From NCBI RefSeq assembly GCF_900582195.1, contig NZ_UTHA01000001.1:186001-250000 (forward strand): DNA of 64,000 nt, written 5' to 3'. The translations under genes and the position numbers were made by a program. Positions 29,206 to 38,400 of the stretch are shown here, in pieces; positions within the stretch are counted from its first letter, which is position 1, and the number at the start of each line of letters is the position of its first letter. The DNA is from Pseudomonas viridiflava (GTDB lineage: Bacteria > Pseudomonadota > Gammaproteobacteria > Pseudomonadales > Pseudomonadaceae). A model generated the notes under the pieces. It was given only the letters and a program-made list of their open reading frames with translations, did no database searches and had not been told where the DNA came from.

Positions 29206-29984
29206 TGCGCCCTCAGCAATTCGCGAACTTTGCTGGAGGCGGCACGATTCTTAGCGCCAAGACGATTGCTCAGATCAGTGCTGACGATATCGCCGATGGC
29301 TTGCTTCAGGCACTCGTTAACGCTCGAAAGATCCTCCGCCGTCGGCTGCTCAATCTGTTGCACCGACAGGGTTTCCCAGAGCAATCCGAGACTCGCATAA
29401 CTGTCGATGTCATAAGCCATCGGCGGCACACTGGCGGCCAGCGCTTCCAGCTCTTCAACACTGCGCAACGTCACCCGCGCCGCCGAAGCCTTGCCCATCG
29501 CATGCACCATCACGCCGGGATCGCGCAGCGCAATCAAACGGTTGGCCTGATAACCATGAGCGAGAAACGCCCCGGACATTGCCTTACCGACCAGTAATGC
29601 AATCACCGGATGCCCGGCCAACCGCGCACGGGCGTAACTGTCCGCCGCACCGGCCAACGCCTGATGAATACCGAGCGCTTCTTCGCGCCGACCATAAGCC
29701 TGGCTCGGTACATCGACGATGGCGATGATCGGGCGCTTCTGCGCTTTATCGCGGTCAGCGCTGATCGCATCATCCACAGCCTTGGCCAGACCCCAGCCTT
29801 CAAGCAAGCCGACTTCGCCATTGCGAGCACGCGGAAAACGATTGTCCGGGTCAGTCACCACAGCGATAAAACGCCCCAGCTCACCGTCAGCCACCTTCAA
29901 TGAGGGCGGCAGCCCTTCAACAGCCACAGCGCCCGCGCTCAAGGCGTTGAACCAGTTCAAACCGCGCAATGAATAACCGCTCAT
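29199..29984 (-). CDS. mdcE: Malonate decarboxylase subunit gamma
   Basis: MdcE with MdcD forms the carboxyl-lyase core that removes CO2 from malonyl-S-ACP without biotin. The 261-residue protein has a crotonase/carboxyltransferase-like fold, with IIAIVDVPSQAYGRREEALGIHQALAGAADSYARARLAGHPVIALLVGKAMSGAFLAHGYQANRLIALRDPGVMVHAM. It overlaps both neighbours (mdcD by 4 bases, mdcG by 7). Confidence 0.95.
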   Translation of the reverse strand: MSGYSLRGLNWFNALSAGAVAVEGLPPSLKVADGELGRFIAVVTDPDNRFPRARNGEVGLLEGWGLAKAVDDAISADRDKAQKRPIIAIVDVPSQAYGRREEALGIHQALAGAADSYARARLAGHPVIALLVGKAMSGAFLAHGYQANRLIALRDPGVMVHAMGKASAARVTLRSVEELEALAASVPPMAYDIDSYASLGLLWETLSVQQIEQPTAEDLSSVNECLKQAIGDIVSTDLSNRLGAKNRAASSKVRELLRAQW

Positions 29985-30832
29985 GAGCGCTCTCCTTGAT
30001 ACAGATCGCGAACCACCGACGGTTCGATTTGCGGGTCAGTGTTCAGACTGCTCAGGCGTTGCAGAAACCACTCGGCGCGTTGGCTACGCGGTTGTGCCGG
30101 CAAACCCTGCTGCAGTAATTCACCAACCTGTTGACGAATCTTCGCCACGTCATCGGCGACATAACGATCCACCAGACCACTGGAGAACCGCTGCTCGCCA
30201 CCGGTCAGGCTCCAAATGAATGGCCGGTCGCGGGAATCGTATTCTTCAATCCCCGCTTCCTGCTCAATCACCTGCGGGCCGTTCAAACCAAGCCGTGCTT
30301 CCTGAGTCACCAACAAATAACTGCACAGCGCAGCGGCAATCGACATGCCGCCGAAGCAACCAACGCTACCCGCGACCACGCCGACCACCGGTTGGTACTG
30401 CTGCAAATCGACAATCGCCGCATGAATATCAGCAATCGCCGCCAGCCCGAGATTGGCTTCCTGCAAACGCACACCACCGGTTTCCAGCAACAGCACCGCG
30501 CGGGTCGGGATGCCTTTGCGGTTGTCTTCAGCCGCCAGTTCCAACGCGCCGGCAATCTTCGCCCCGCCGACTTCGCCAAGGCTGCCACCCTGAAACGCGC
30601 CTTCAATAGCGGCAATGACTACCGGCAAACCATCGAGGCTCCCCTTGGCAATCACCACGCCGTCATCGGCCTGCGGCACTACGCCTTGGCGTTCAAGCCA
30701 CGGCGACATGATCCGTTGAAACGGATCGAGCAATTCACGAAAACTGCCGGCATCGAGCAAGGCTTTCGCCCGTTGCCGCGCGCCGAGTTCGACGAAGCTG
30801 TGTTTGTTGAGCAACGCTGCGCTGTCAGTCAT
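29981..30832 (-). CDS. mdcD: Malonate decarboxylase subunit beta
   Basis: The 283-residue MdcD pairs with MdcE in decarboxylation of malonyl-S-ACP. It shows the acyl-CoA carboxylase beta-type fold: SFVELGARQRAKALLDAGSFRELLDPFQRIMSPWLERQGVVPQADDGVVIAKGSLDG, and later GSVGCFGGMSIAAALCSYLLVTQEARLGLNGPQVIEQEAG, an oxyanion-hole type glycine-rich loop. It overlaps mdcC by 8 bases and mdcE by 4. Confidence 0.95.
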   Translation of the reverse strand: MTDSAALLNKHSFVELGARQRAKALLDAGSFRELLDPFQRIMSPWLERQGVVPQADDGVVIAKGSLDGLPVVIAAIEGAFQGGSLGEVGGAKIAGALELAAEDNRKGIPTRAVLLLETGGVRLQEANLGLAAIADIHAAIVDLQQYQPVVGVVAGSVGCFGGMSIAAALCSYLLVTQEARLGLNGPQVIEQEAGIEEYDSRDRPFIWSLTGGEQRFSSGLVDRYVADDVAKIRQQVGELLQQGLPAQPRSQRAEWFLQRLSSLNTDPQIEPSVVRDLYQGERS

Positions 30833-31124
30833 GGCCGATCTCCTCGAAACCTTGTTCCAGACGCAAGCGAACTACGCCCGGTGTCGCGCCGAAGTCGTGG
30901 ATATCAATAGCCATGGCCGGCGGCGTGGTGCCGTCGAACATCCGCGCAAACAGGTGCTGCCAGCGCAGTTGCGCGCCGTTGACCGAGGTCTGCACATTGA
31001 TCGTCAGCTTGCCGGCCAGACCCGGTTCGATCAGCACTTCCAGATCACCCGAGCCGACACAACCGACCAACGCGCGACCGCGTGGTGGCTGCCCAGCGGG
31101 GAATTCAAACGATAGGGTTTCCAT
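30825..31124 (-). CDS. mdcC: Malonate decarboxylase acyl carrier protein (delta)
   Basis: The 99-residue carrier holds the acyl group on a 2'-(5''-phosphoribosyl)-3'-dephospho-CoA arm. The modified serine is most likely S25 in GCVGSGDLEVLIEP, the family site. The ATG at 31124 shares one base with the mdcB stop (TGATG); a TTG one codon earlier is possible but unlikely. Central component of the Mdc complex, overlapping both neighbouring genes. Confidence 0.95.
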   Translation of the reverse strand: METLSFEFPAGQPPRGRALVGCVGSGDLEVLIEPGLAGKLTINVQTSVNGAQLRWQHLFARMFDGTTPPAMAIDIHDFGATPGVVRLRLEQGFEEIGHD

Positions 31125-31996
31125 CAAAACGCTCCCTGAAGGATGCCTTCGCGCTCGATACGGTCGAGCAGCAGCGTGGCGGCGAGCAAGTCGGCGGCGC
31201 CACCGGGCGAGGCATTCAATGCGATGAGTTGTTGATCGAGTTCGTGCAAGCGGCGACGACCGCCGAGGCTGGCGCTGCCACCGGCGTCGAGCACCGCTTG
31301 CGCACCGTGTTGCATGGCCTGCAAACCCTCTTCGCCAGCGCGGTAGAGCACGCAGGTGTCGGCCAGATTCGTCATGATTGCGAGCAAAGCGTCGAGGCGA
31401 GCGTTCTGCTCGCCATGGCCGTTGGCGCGGCTGCGCTTGAGTTGTGGCAGGCCGCGTTGCAGCACCGAAGGGAAGCCGAGTTGCGCTTCTTCGCGAGCAC
31501 CGCGTGCGCCGTAACGCAGGGCGACTTGGGCGCCGTGGCTCAGAGGTTTGGGTGCGTGGCGATCATCCAGCAAGGCCAGACGTGCAGCGCGCAGGGTCAC
31601 GGCGTTAGCGCTGGAGAATTGCGGTTCCAGCGCAGCGGCCGTCACCAACAACCCCAGCGCCCAAATGGCACCGCGGTGAGTGTTCACGCCGTTGGTGGTC
31701 GTGAGCATGGCTTGCTCGCCTTCACGACCGATCCGGCCAATCGCTTCGCGCAACGTTGAATCGACTTCGCCGATTGCAACCGCCGCTTCAGCCATTTCCT
31801 TGAACGCCGGCCACAACGACAGTGCCGAAGCGTGCATCAGGCCCAAGTGCAGATCGGTGTGCGCGCCATTGCCGCGACGGTCGACCAGTGCCGGTTTCGG
31901 CGACAGATCCGCTTCGTCGATGAGCGCGTCCACCGCCAGATCGGCCAATCGATCAGCCAGGGACAGCGGTTTCGCTTGCAGGTTAAATGCGTGCAT
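31124..31996 (-). CDS. mdcB: Triphosphoribosyl-dephospho-CoA synthase
   Basis: MdcB joins ATP and dephospho-CoA to give the prosthetic-group precursor used by MdcG. The 290-residue protein has CitG/MdcB-family sequence ([49 protein letters not shown] and later [18 protein letters not shown]). The start at 31996 shares a base with the mdcA stop (TAATG) and has a GGAG ribosome site; upstream frame lies inside mdcA. Confidence 0.94.
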   Translation of the reverse strand: MHAFNLQAKPLSLADRLADLAVDALIDEADLSPKPALVDRRGNGAHTDLHLGLMHASALSLWPAFKEMAEAAVAIGEVDSTLREAIGRIGREGEQAMLTTTNGVNTHRGAIWALGLLVTAAALEPQFSSANAVTLRAARLALLDDRHAPKPLSHGAQVALRYGARGAREEAQLGFPSVLQRGLPQLKRSRANGHGEQNARLDALLAIMTNLADTCVLYRAGEEGLQAMQHGAQAVLDAGGSASLGGRRRLHELDQQLIALNASPGGAADLLAATLLLDRIEREGILQGAF

Positions 31997-33666
31997 TACC
32001 AGCTCCTGAATTTGGCGGGCGGGTTGTACAAACCGCCGGACCACTCGACCAAATCAGCCACGCTCTTCGCCGCGAGCAATTCGCGAGTGGCGTCGGTGCG
32101 GCGGATACCGAGGTCTTCGGGCAAGGCGATCAGGCCTTCGCGGCGCATGCGTTCGGTGTCTTTCGGGTTGTGGCGCAGGCCGATGGCGGTGACGCCGGCG
32201 ACCGCGGCGATCATCGCCTGGCGCTCTTCCAGCGAGCGCGCCTTGTACAGGTAGGCGATGCCTTCTTCGGTGAGCAAGTGGGTGACGTCGTCGCCGTAGA
32301 TCATGATCGGCGCCAGCGGCATGCCGCTTTTCTTCGCCACTTCCACGGCGTCGAGGGTTTCGACGAAGGTCGGTTTGCCGCCCTCCTGGAACGTCTCGAC
32401 CATTTGCACCACGAGTTTTTTGCCGCGTTCGAGCATCGGTTGCTGCGAATCGTCATGACGCATATCCAGCCACGCCGGGGTGCCGTGACGGCGCCCGCGC
32501 GGGTCGTGGCCCATGTTCGGCGCGCCACCGAAACCGGCGAGGCGGCCACGGGTCACGGTCGAGGAATGGCCATCGCCATCGACTTGCAGCGTCGCGCCGA
32601 TAAACAGATCCACCGCGTATTGCCCGGCCAGTTGGCAGAACATGCGGTTGGAACGCAGCGAGCCGTCGCGACCGGTGAAGAACACGTCCGGACGCGCGGC
32701 GATGTAGTTTTCCATACCCAGTTCGGTGCCGAAGCAATGCACGCTTTCGACCCAACCGCTTTCAATCGCCGGGATCAGCGTCGGATGCGGGTTGAGCGTC
32801 CAGTTGCGGCAGATTTTGCCTTTGAGGCCGAGGGATTCGCCGTAGGTCGGCAGGATCAGCTCAATGGCAGCGGTGTTAAAGCCGATGCCGTGGTTGAGCG
32901 ACTGCACGTTGTGTTTTTCGTAGATCCCGCGAATCGCCATCATCGCCATCAACACGTGCACAGGCTTGATGTGGCGCGGGTCACGGGTGAACAGCGGTTC
33001 GATGTAGAACGGCTTGTCGGCGACCACCACGAAGTCGACCCATGAGGCGGGGATGTCCACGCGCGGCAGTTCGCTGACGTCGTCGACCAATTGGTTGACC
33101 TGGACGATGACGATGCCGTCGCTGAATGCGGCCGGTTCGATCAGTGCCGGGGTGTCTTCGGTACTGGGGCCGGTGTAGATGTTACCGGCGCGGTCGGCCA
33201 TAAACCCGGCCGAGAGCACGACGTTGGGGATCAGGTCCACCACCAGTCGCGCATAGAGTTCGATGTAAGTGTGAATCGCGCCGATTTCCAGCAAGCCGTC
33301 TTCCAGCAACTGGCTGATGCGCAGGCTCTGGGTACCGGCGAAGGAGAAATCCAGTTTGCGGGCGATGCCGCGTTCGAACAGGTCGAGGTGTTCGGAGCGG
33401 CCGACGCTGGGCATGATCATGTGCAGATCGTGGAGCTTTTCCGGATCAGCCTTGGCCAGCGAGCGCGAGAGAAAGTCCGCCTGCTTCTGGTTGTTGCCCT
33501 CCAGCACCACACGGTCGCCGGGATGAATCAGCGCTTCGAGCGCGGCGACGATCTTGTCGGTGGGCAACACCACACCGTCGGCCAGCCCGCGCACCTTGTC
33601 GAGGCGGCGCTGCTTCTCATCGCGCCGCCGCGTCCAGCGCGAGTCGGGGGAAATTGTTGTTGTCAT
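31996..33666 (-). CDS. mdcA: Malonate decarboxylase subunit alpha (acetyl-S-ACP:malonate transferase)
   Basis: MdcA swaps acetyl for malonyl on the carrier protein, regenerating malonyl-S-ACP and releasing acetate. The 556-residue protein is a CoA-transferase-like subunit, opening [22 protein letters not shown] and containing the long [33 protein letters not shown] and [28 protein letters not shown] segments. It is the first gene of the operon. The ATG at 33666 has GGAG five bases upstream; a GTG two codons earlier is an alternative. The region upstream carries the MdcR-site candidate. Confidence 0.95.
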   Translation of the reverse strand: MTTTISPDSRWTRRRDEKQRRLDKVRGLADGVVLPTDKIVAALEALIHPGDRVVLEGNNQKQADFLSRSLAKADPEKLHDLHMIMPSVGRSEHLDLFERGIARKLDFSFAGTQSLRISQLLEDGLLEIGAIHTYIELYARLVVDLIPNVVLSAGFMADRAGNIYTGPSTEDTPALIEPAAFSDGIVIVQVNQLVDDVSELPRVDIPASWVDFVVVADKPFYIEPLFTRDPRHIKPVHVLMAMMAIRGIYEKHNVQSLNHGIGFNTAAIELILPTYGESLGLKGKICRNWTLNPHPTLIPAIESGWVESVHCFGTELGMENYIAARPDVFFTGRDGSLRSNRMFCQLAGQYAVDLFIGATLQVDGDGHSSTVTRGRLAGFGGAPNMGHDPRGRRHGTPAWLDMRHDDSQQPMLERGKKLVVQMVETFQEGGKPTFVETLDAVEVAKKSGMPLAPIMIYGDDVTHLLTEEGIAYLYKARSLEERQAMIAAVAGVTAIGLRHNPKDTERMRREGLIALPEDLGIRRTDATRELLAAKSVADLVEWSGGLYNPPAKFRSW

Positions 33667-33747
33667 GCTCACTCCACGGGGTTCGCTGTCGTGGAGCTAA
33701 GGTAGGCGTGTGGGGAGGGGGCATCAATCAAGCGCGGTGGTGGATCG

Positions 33748-33762
33748 TTACGCTGAGCGTAA
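33748..33762. promoter_or_regulatory. LysR-type operator candidate upstream of mdcA
   Basis: TTACGCT-G-AGCGTAA is a perfect 15-base palindrome that contains the LysR-type T-N11-A box. It is centred about 89 bases before the mdcA start. LysR activators usually bind about 65 bases before the transcription start, so the place is reasonable for MdcR. Binding is inferred. Confidence 0.6.
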
Positions 33763-33774
33763 TGGTCAAGAGCG

Positions 33775-33950
33775 CCCTCACCCTAGCCCTCTCCCGGAGG
33801 GAGAGGGGACCGACCGAGGTGTCTGGCGCCATACATCGACCAGCCCCACCGAGTCGATTATGGATTCACAGCAGTATTTTCAGGTCGGCGTAACTTGTGA
33901 GCATCCCACGGTCGGCCCCCTCTCCCTCCGGGAGAGGGCTGGGGTGAGGG
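33775..33950. repeat. CTCACCC-type inverted-repeat element (copy C)
   Basis: Ends CCCTCACCCTAGCCCTCTCC and inverted copy around about 120 bases. The middle contains TACATCGACC and TTTTCAGGTCGGCGTA, again an inner inverted pair. The element lies between the DUF6124-like gene and the mdc promoter region. Confidence 0.8.
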
Positions 33951-33962
33951 TTGGCTTTTAAA

Positions 33963-34328
33963 TCACTCCGTCGGCACCAACCTATCCAACACACGATTCA
34001 CAGCCATCTCCGCCACCATCACCACCTGCGCAATACCTTGCACTGTCTTGCGGTGCGTACCTTCCACCATTGCCGCATGGTTGTTGAGCATGACCGTGGC
34101 CGAGCCAAGGGTTTCACTGGCATCGGCCAGCAGGGATTCGGTGTCGGCATTGGGATTGGCCATGTACAGCGTGTTGGGGGTGTAAGGCGTGGCCATCAGA
34201 TCGGCGTTGGTCGGGCCGAGGTAATGGTCGAGGGCGCGTTCGGCGGCTTCGTGGAATTTCTTTGAGTCGGGGGATTCGTAGGGGGATGCCGGGTCGGTGA
34301 TCGGCGGGTTAGGCGTTACTTTGAACAT
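33963..34328 (-). CDS. DUF6124/DUF3077-like small protein
   Basis: The 121-residue protein begins MFKVTPNPPITDPASPYESPDSKKFHEAAERALDHYL and ends with a predicted amphipathic helical region (ESLLADASETLGSATVMLNNHAAMVEGTHRKTVQGIAQVVMVAEMAVNRVLDRL). From memory this matches a family frequent and multi-copy in Pseudomonas, annotated DUF6124 or DUF3077; no function is known. There is no signal peptide or membrane segment. The start has GAGGA eight bases upstream. Its leader is strongly structured (34329-34547), suggesting control at translation. Confidence 0.75.
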   Translation of the reverse strand: MFKVTPNPPITDPASPYESPDSKKFHEAAERALDHYLGPTNADLMATPYTPNTLYMANPNADTESLLADASETLGSATVMLNNHAAMVEGTHRKTVQGIAQVVMVAEMAVNRVLDRLVPTE

Positions 34329-34547
34329 TTACCAGATCCTCATTCGGGCTAGCCACCGCTTCTCTACTAAAAGAAGTGGAGGCAGCTGTGCGCAGGTTAG
34401 TAGACCGGGGATCTGGGAAACCGGCGCGCCCGAAGGCGCCCTGCGCACAACCACCATAAAGTGCAGGTATGGAGTACCTGACTGTCTGATGAGCTATACG
34501 CCCCAAATATGACGGGCTACTAAACCCGATCACTGGAAATCAGTGAT
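34329..34547 (-). promoter_or_regulatory. Structured leader of the DUF6124-like gene
   Basis: Read on the minus strand, the leader has in order: a hairpin (arms at 34541-34547 and 34529-34535), a hairpin GGG-TTTAGTAG-CCC (34514-34527), a hairpin CAGGTA/TACCTG (34464-34480), a large stem of 9-base arms (34440-34448 with 34388-34396), and a hairpin CTTCT-TTTAGTAG-AGAAG (34359-34376). The two hairpins have the same loop TTTAGTAG; the single CTACTAA at 34397-34403 is complementary to both. In addition CCAGATCC (34409-34416) is the exact complement of GGATCTGG (34332-34339), which overlaps the ribosome site. The whole suggests a switchable RNA. Confidence 0.6.
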
Positions 34548-34552
34548 GCGAA

Positions 34553-34736
34553 TCAAGTTACGCAGCATGCCAAAGGCGCACAAGCCGGCGGATTCTGGTG
34601 CATGCGTAGGCTGCGGCGCAAGGATTTGTAGGCTAGGGAGCCGTAACACCGGGTGTCTTTAAACAACGCGACTGGAAGGCGTTTATTACGCACGGAGATT
34701 GAGGATTTGTCTGTCGGATTGAGGTGTGGCGACTGG
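34553..34736 (-). other. Non-annotated region upstream of the structured leader, possible short ORF
   Basis: The stretch 34329-34989 has no established gene. Besides the leader and repeats described separately, bases 34553-34693 hold an open frame of 46 codons on the minus strand, starting with GTG and ending 5 bases before the first leader hairpin. It has no visible ribosome site. The peptide would be basic and rich in cysteine (DTRCYGSLAYKSLRRSLRMH). I recall similar text upstream of related genes in other pseudomonads, but cannot verify it. I see nothing else in this segment. Confidence 0.3.
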
Positions 34737-34740
34737 CGCT

Positions 34741-34833
34741 TTCGCGAGCAGGCTCGCTCCCACAGGGGGACTGTGTCCTGTCCAAAATCTGTGTTCACTG
34801 AAGATCAACTGTGGGAGCGAGCCTGCTCGCGAA
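34741..34833. repeat. REPIN (inverted pair of GTGGGAGCGAGC repeats)
   Basis: Two copies in opposite orientation separated by about 45 bases, downstream of chpC. Confidence 0.88.
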
Positions 34834-34876
34834 GAGGCCAGTCGCAATACCGAAAAGGCTGGATCAGCCCGCCGAT

Positions 34877-34986
34877 GATCGTTCCCACGCTCTGCGTGGG
34901 AATGCCTCAACGGACGCTCTGCGTTCGGCTTTGAAGGGACGCAGAGCGTCCCGGGCTGCATTCCCACGCGGAGCGTGGGAACGATC
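34877..34986. repeat. GTTCCCACGC-type inverted-repeat element (copy B)
   Basis: Outer arms GATCGTTCCCACGCTCTGCG and its inverted copy, inner GGACGCTCTGCGTTC and GGACGCAGAGCGTCC. It ends 4 bases before the chpC stop codon and is likely to form the 3' end structure of the pil-chp transcript. Confidence 0.85.
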
Positions 34987-34989
34987 AAA

Positions 34990-35460
34990 TCACTGGACGA
35001 GACCCGCCTCCACCAACAAACTCTCCAGCCCCAACAAATCCGGCACCTTCGCCACCTGCTCCCCGACCTGCACCGCCGCCTGCTCCAGCGCACACAACGG
35101 CACATCGACATAACTCAACTGGCTATCAAGCTTGTACGAACGCGGGATCCCCTGCACCAGCAGGGCAATGAACTTCAGCTCCGGCAACCCGCCGAGAGCA
35201 TTGAGGATGACAATCCGCGCGCGCTCACCAATGACGATTTTCTGCCCGCAAGCCGACTCGAAACTCAGCAACGGAATTTGCCGCTCACGCCACGTAACCT
35301 TGCCGAGATACCACGGCGGCGTATCCAGATCGAAGGCGCTGGCCTGGTAATCAATCAGCTCCGCGACAGCAACGTTAGGCAGGATCAAATTGCGATCCGC
35401 CAACGGCAGCAGCAACCCGGTCAGCTGACTGCTGCGTTGATTATGCCGGCGCTCATGCAT
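34990..35460 (-). CDS. chpC: CheW-like protein ChpC
   Basis: The 156-residue protein is a single CheW-like domain (LTGLLLPLADRNLILPNVAVAELIDYQ at the start, WRERQIPLLSFESACG in the middle). It likely couples receptor and ChpA in the pilus chemosensory complex. The chosen start ATG (35460) overlaps the end of chpA by 8 bases (ATGCATGA). In P. aeruginosa chpB (methylesterase) lies between chpA and chpC; here it is absent. Last gene of the operon. Confidence 0.85.
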   Translation of the reverse strand: MHERRHNQRSSQLTGLLLPLADRNLILPNVAVAELIDYQASAFDLDTPPWYLGKVTWRERQIPLLSFESACGQKIVIGERARIVILNALGGLPELKFIALLVQGIPRSYKLDSQLSYVDVPLCALEQAAVQVGEQVAKVPDLLGLESLLVEAGLVQ

Positions 35461-38400
35461 GTTTCTTGCTCCACTGGGCAATGCTTTCAAGCAGCACCGA
35501 CTCTTGATACGGCTTGCCGAGGTAGTCGTTGACGCCGATGGCCATGGCGCGGTCGCGGTGCTTCTGCCCGGTGCGTGAGGTGATCATGATGATCGGCAGG
35601 TGTTGCAGACGTTCGTCGTTGCGCACCTGGGTGGCGACTTCGAAGCCGTCCATGCGCGGCATTTCGATGTCGAGCAGCATCAGGTCGGGCATGTGTTCTT
35701 CCAGCAGCAGCATGGCGTCGACACCGTCCTTGGCCGTGAGCACGTTCATGCCGTGGCGTTCGAGCAAACGGCTGGTGACCTTGCGCACGGTGACCGAGTC
35801 GTCGACCACCATCACCAGCAGCGGTTTGTGCGGTTCGCTGTCGATCTCCGGCAGCGTCGGTGTCTGCGCAACCCGCGCTTGCATCGCCCGAATCGGCGCG
35901 AGCAAATCGAGAATCAGCACCACCCGGCCATCACCGAGAATCGTTGCCCCGGATACGCCCTGCACCGCCGCGAATTGCGCGCCGAGGCTCTTGACCACGA
36001 TCTCGCGGGTGCCGGCCATGGTATCGACCAGCACCGCGATGCGCCGGTCGTTGTAGTGCACCAGCAGTACCGGCAATGGCAGGTTCTGGCCGAGCAGTTT
36101 CGGCCGTGGCGCGGTTTTCAGCAGTTCGCCGAGGTAGCACAGCTCATAGGTCTGGCCGCCGTACTGATAGCGCGGCGGATCTTGGCGGAAGTGCCCTTCC
36201 AGGTCATTCGGCAACACGCGGACGATGCCTTCGATGGTGTTCAGCGGAATCGCGTATTGATCCTCGCCACACTGCACCATCAACGCGCGATTGACCGACA
36301 CGGTGAACGGCAGCCGAATGCGGAAATGCACGCCCTGCCCCGGTACTGAGTCGATGCTCATGCTGCCGCCGAGTTGCCGCACCTCTTCATGCACCACGTC
36401 CATGCCGACGCCACGTCCGGAAATCTGCGTGATTTTTTCGGCGGTCGAGAATCCCGGCTGCAGGATGAACTGCAACACGTCGCGGTCGCTGATCTCGGCA
36501 TTCGGTGCGAGCAATCCGCGCTTGATCGCCTTGTTCCGCACGGCTTCCAGCGGCACCCCGGCGCCGTCATCACGAATATCGAAAATAATGTCGCCGCCCT
36601 CGCGGGACAGGTCGAGGCTGATCTGTCCTTGCGCCGGTTTGCCCGCCGCCAGCCGCACCTCAGCAGACTCCAGACCGTGGTCGACGGCGTTGCGCAGCAT
36701 GTGTTCCAGCGGCGCGGCCATGCGTTCGAGCACGTTGCGATCCATCTCGCCTTCAGCGTTGCCGACGACAAACGCGACGTCTTTGTTCAGCTCTTCGGCG
36801 ACCTGGCGGACGATGCGTTTCAAGCGCGGCAACATGCGCTCGAACGGCACCATGCGCGTACGCATCAGGCCTTCCTGCAATTCGGTGTTGATGCGGCCCT
36901 GTTGCTGCAGCAGGTTCTCGGCGTCGTGGTTGCGGCGGTCGAGGGTTTCCTTGAGGTCGAGCAAGTCGGATGCCGATTCGAACAGCGCCCGCGACAGTTG
37001 CTGCAACTGCGAATGGCGGTCCATTTCCAGCGGGTCGAATTCTTCGTAACCGAGGCGTTCGGCGTCGACTTGCTGGCGGCTGAGAATCCGCCCTTGGGTT
37101 TCGGTGTCGAGGCGGCGCAACTGATCGCGCATCCGTTCGATGGTGGTCTCCATCTCGTTCAGGGCAATTTGTGCGTCGTTGACTTGCTGCTCGATGCGGC
37201 CACGGAAGATCGAGGTTTCGCCGGCCAGATTGACCAGCTCATCGAGCAATTCGGCGGAGACCTTGACCATGTCCGCGCCGGCGTCGGCAGCCGGCGGCGC
37301 CGCGTCAGTCTTGACCGGAACGGGTAGCACTGGCGGCGTTTCTACGGTCACCGGATGGCTGAAATTCTGAATCGCGTTGATCAGCCGATCGGCCGGTGGA
37401 CACGGTTGCCCGGCGCGCACGCCATCGAGCATTTGCGCCAAACGATCATGACCGCGCTGCACCAGCGCAAACAGCTCCGCCGACGGCTGCAAAGCGCCGC
37501 TGGAAAGACTTTCGTAAAGGTATTCCAGTTCATGGGCGAGGTCGCCGATCGGGCCGATTTCGACCATCCGCGCGCCGCCCTTGAGGGTGTGCAGATCGCG
37601 CAGCAGGGTTTCCACTTCCTGACGATTGCCAGGCTCGGCCTGCCAGCGCAGCAGCGCGGCGCCGGAGTTTTCGATGATGTCAAAACCTTCTTCGAGGAAG
37701 ATTTCCAGCAGCTCGGGATCGTGGCCAGCGCTGTCGTGTTCGGTTATTGCTGGCGGCGTTTCAGCGACGCTGTGGCCCTGACGCACCTGACGGATCGCTT
37801 CGATCAGATCCTCTGCCGGCGTCAGTGGCTGATGGTTTTGCAACTGATCAAGCAACAATGCCAAGCGGTCATGGCTCTTGAGCAACAAGCGGCCCAGGCT
37901 TTCGCTGTAGTTGAAGCGACGATCGACCAGACCTTCGTAAAGGCTTTCCAGTTCCTGAGCCAGATCGCCGACGGCCTCGACTTCGGCCATCCGCGCGCCG
38001 CCCTTGAGCGTATGCAAATCCCGTTGCAACGAGGACAGTGGTGCTGTGTTGTCCGGGTCGCTCAACCAGCGCTGCAAGGCCTGGCCTGAGCTGTCGAGTA
38101 TGTCCACCGCCTCCTCAAGAAAGATCTCGACAATCTCGTCATCGGGTTCAAGCGCCGTTGCCTTTTGCTGCAACTCAGCAGTGGCGCTGCCCAGTTCACG
38201 GATGCTCAACGTACGGCTGCCATCGCTGCGAATCAGGCCCATCGACGACGGGTCGAGGCTCTCATCGAGCAGATCATGCAAGGCGCGAATACGTTCTGGC
38301 TGAGGCGTGACTTCCTGACCCGCCGCCAGTTCGTCGAGCATGTTGATCAGCGCTTCGTGGGCGTTTTGTGCTTCCTGGAAAAACCGCTCACTGACCGCCA

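Noticed and set aside
34553-34798. 81-codon ATG-started frame on the minus strand
   Set aside because: Its first third is REP sequence, so the ATG start is not credible; only the inner part is discussed as a possible short ORF.
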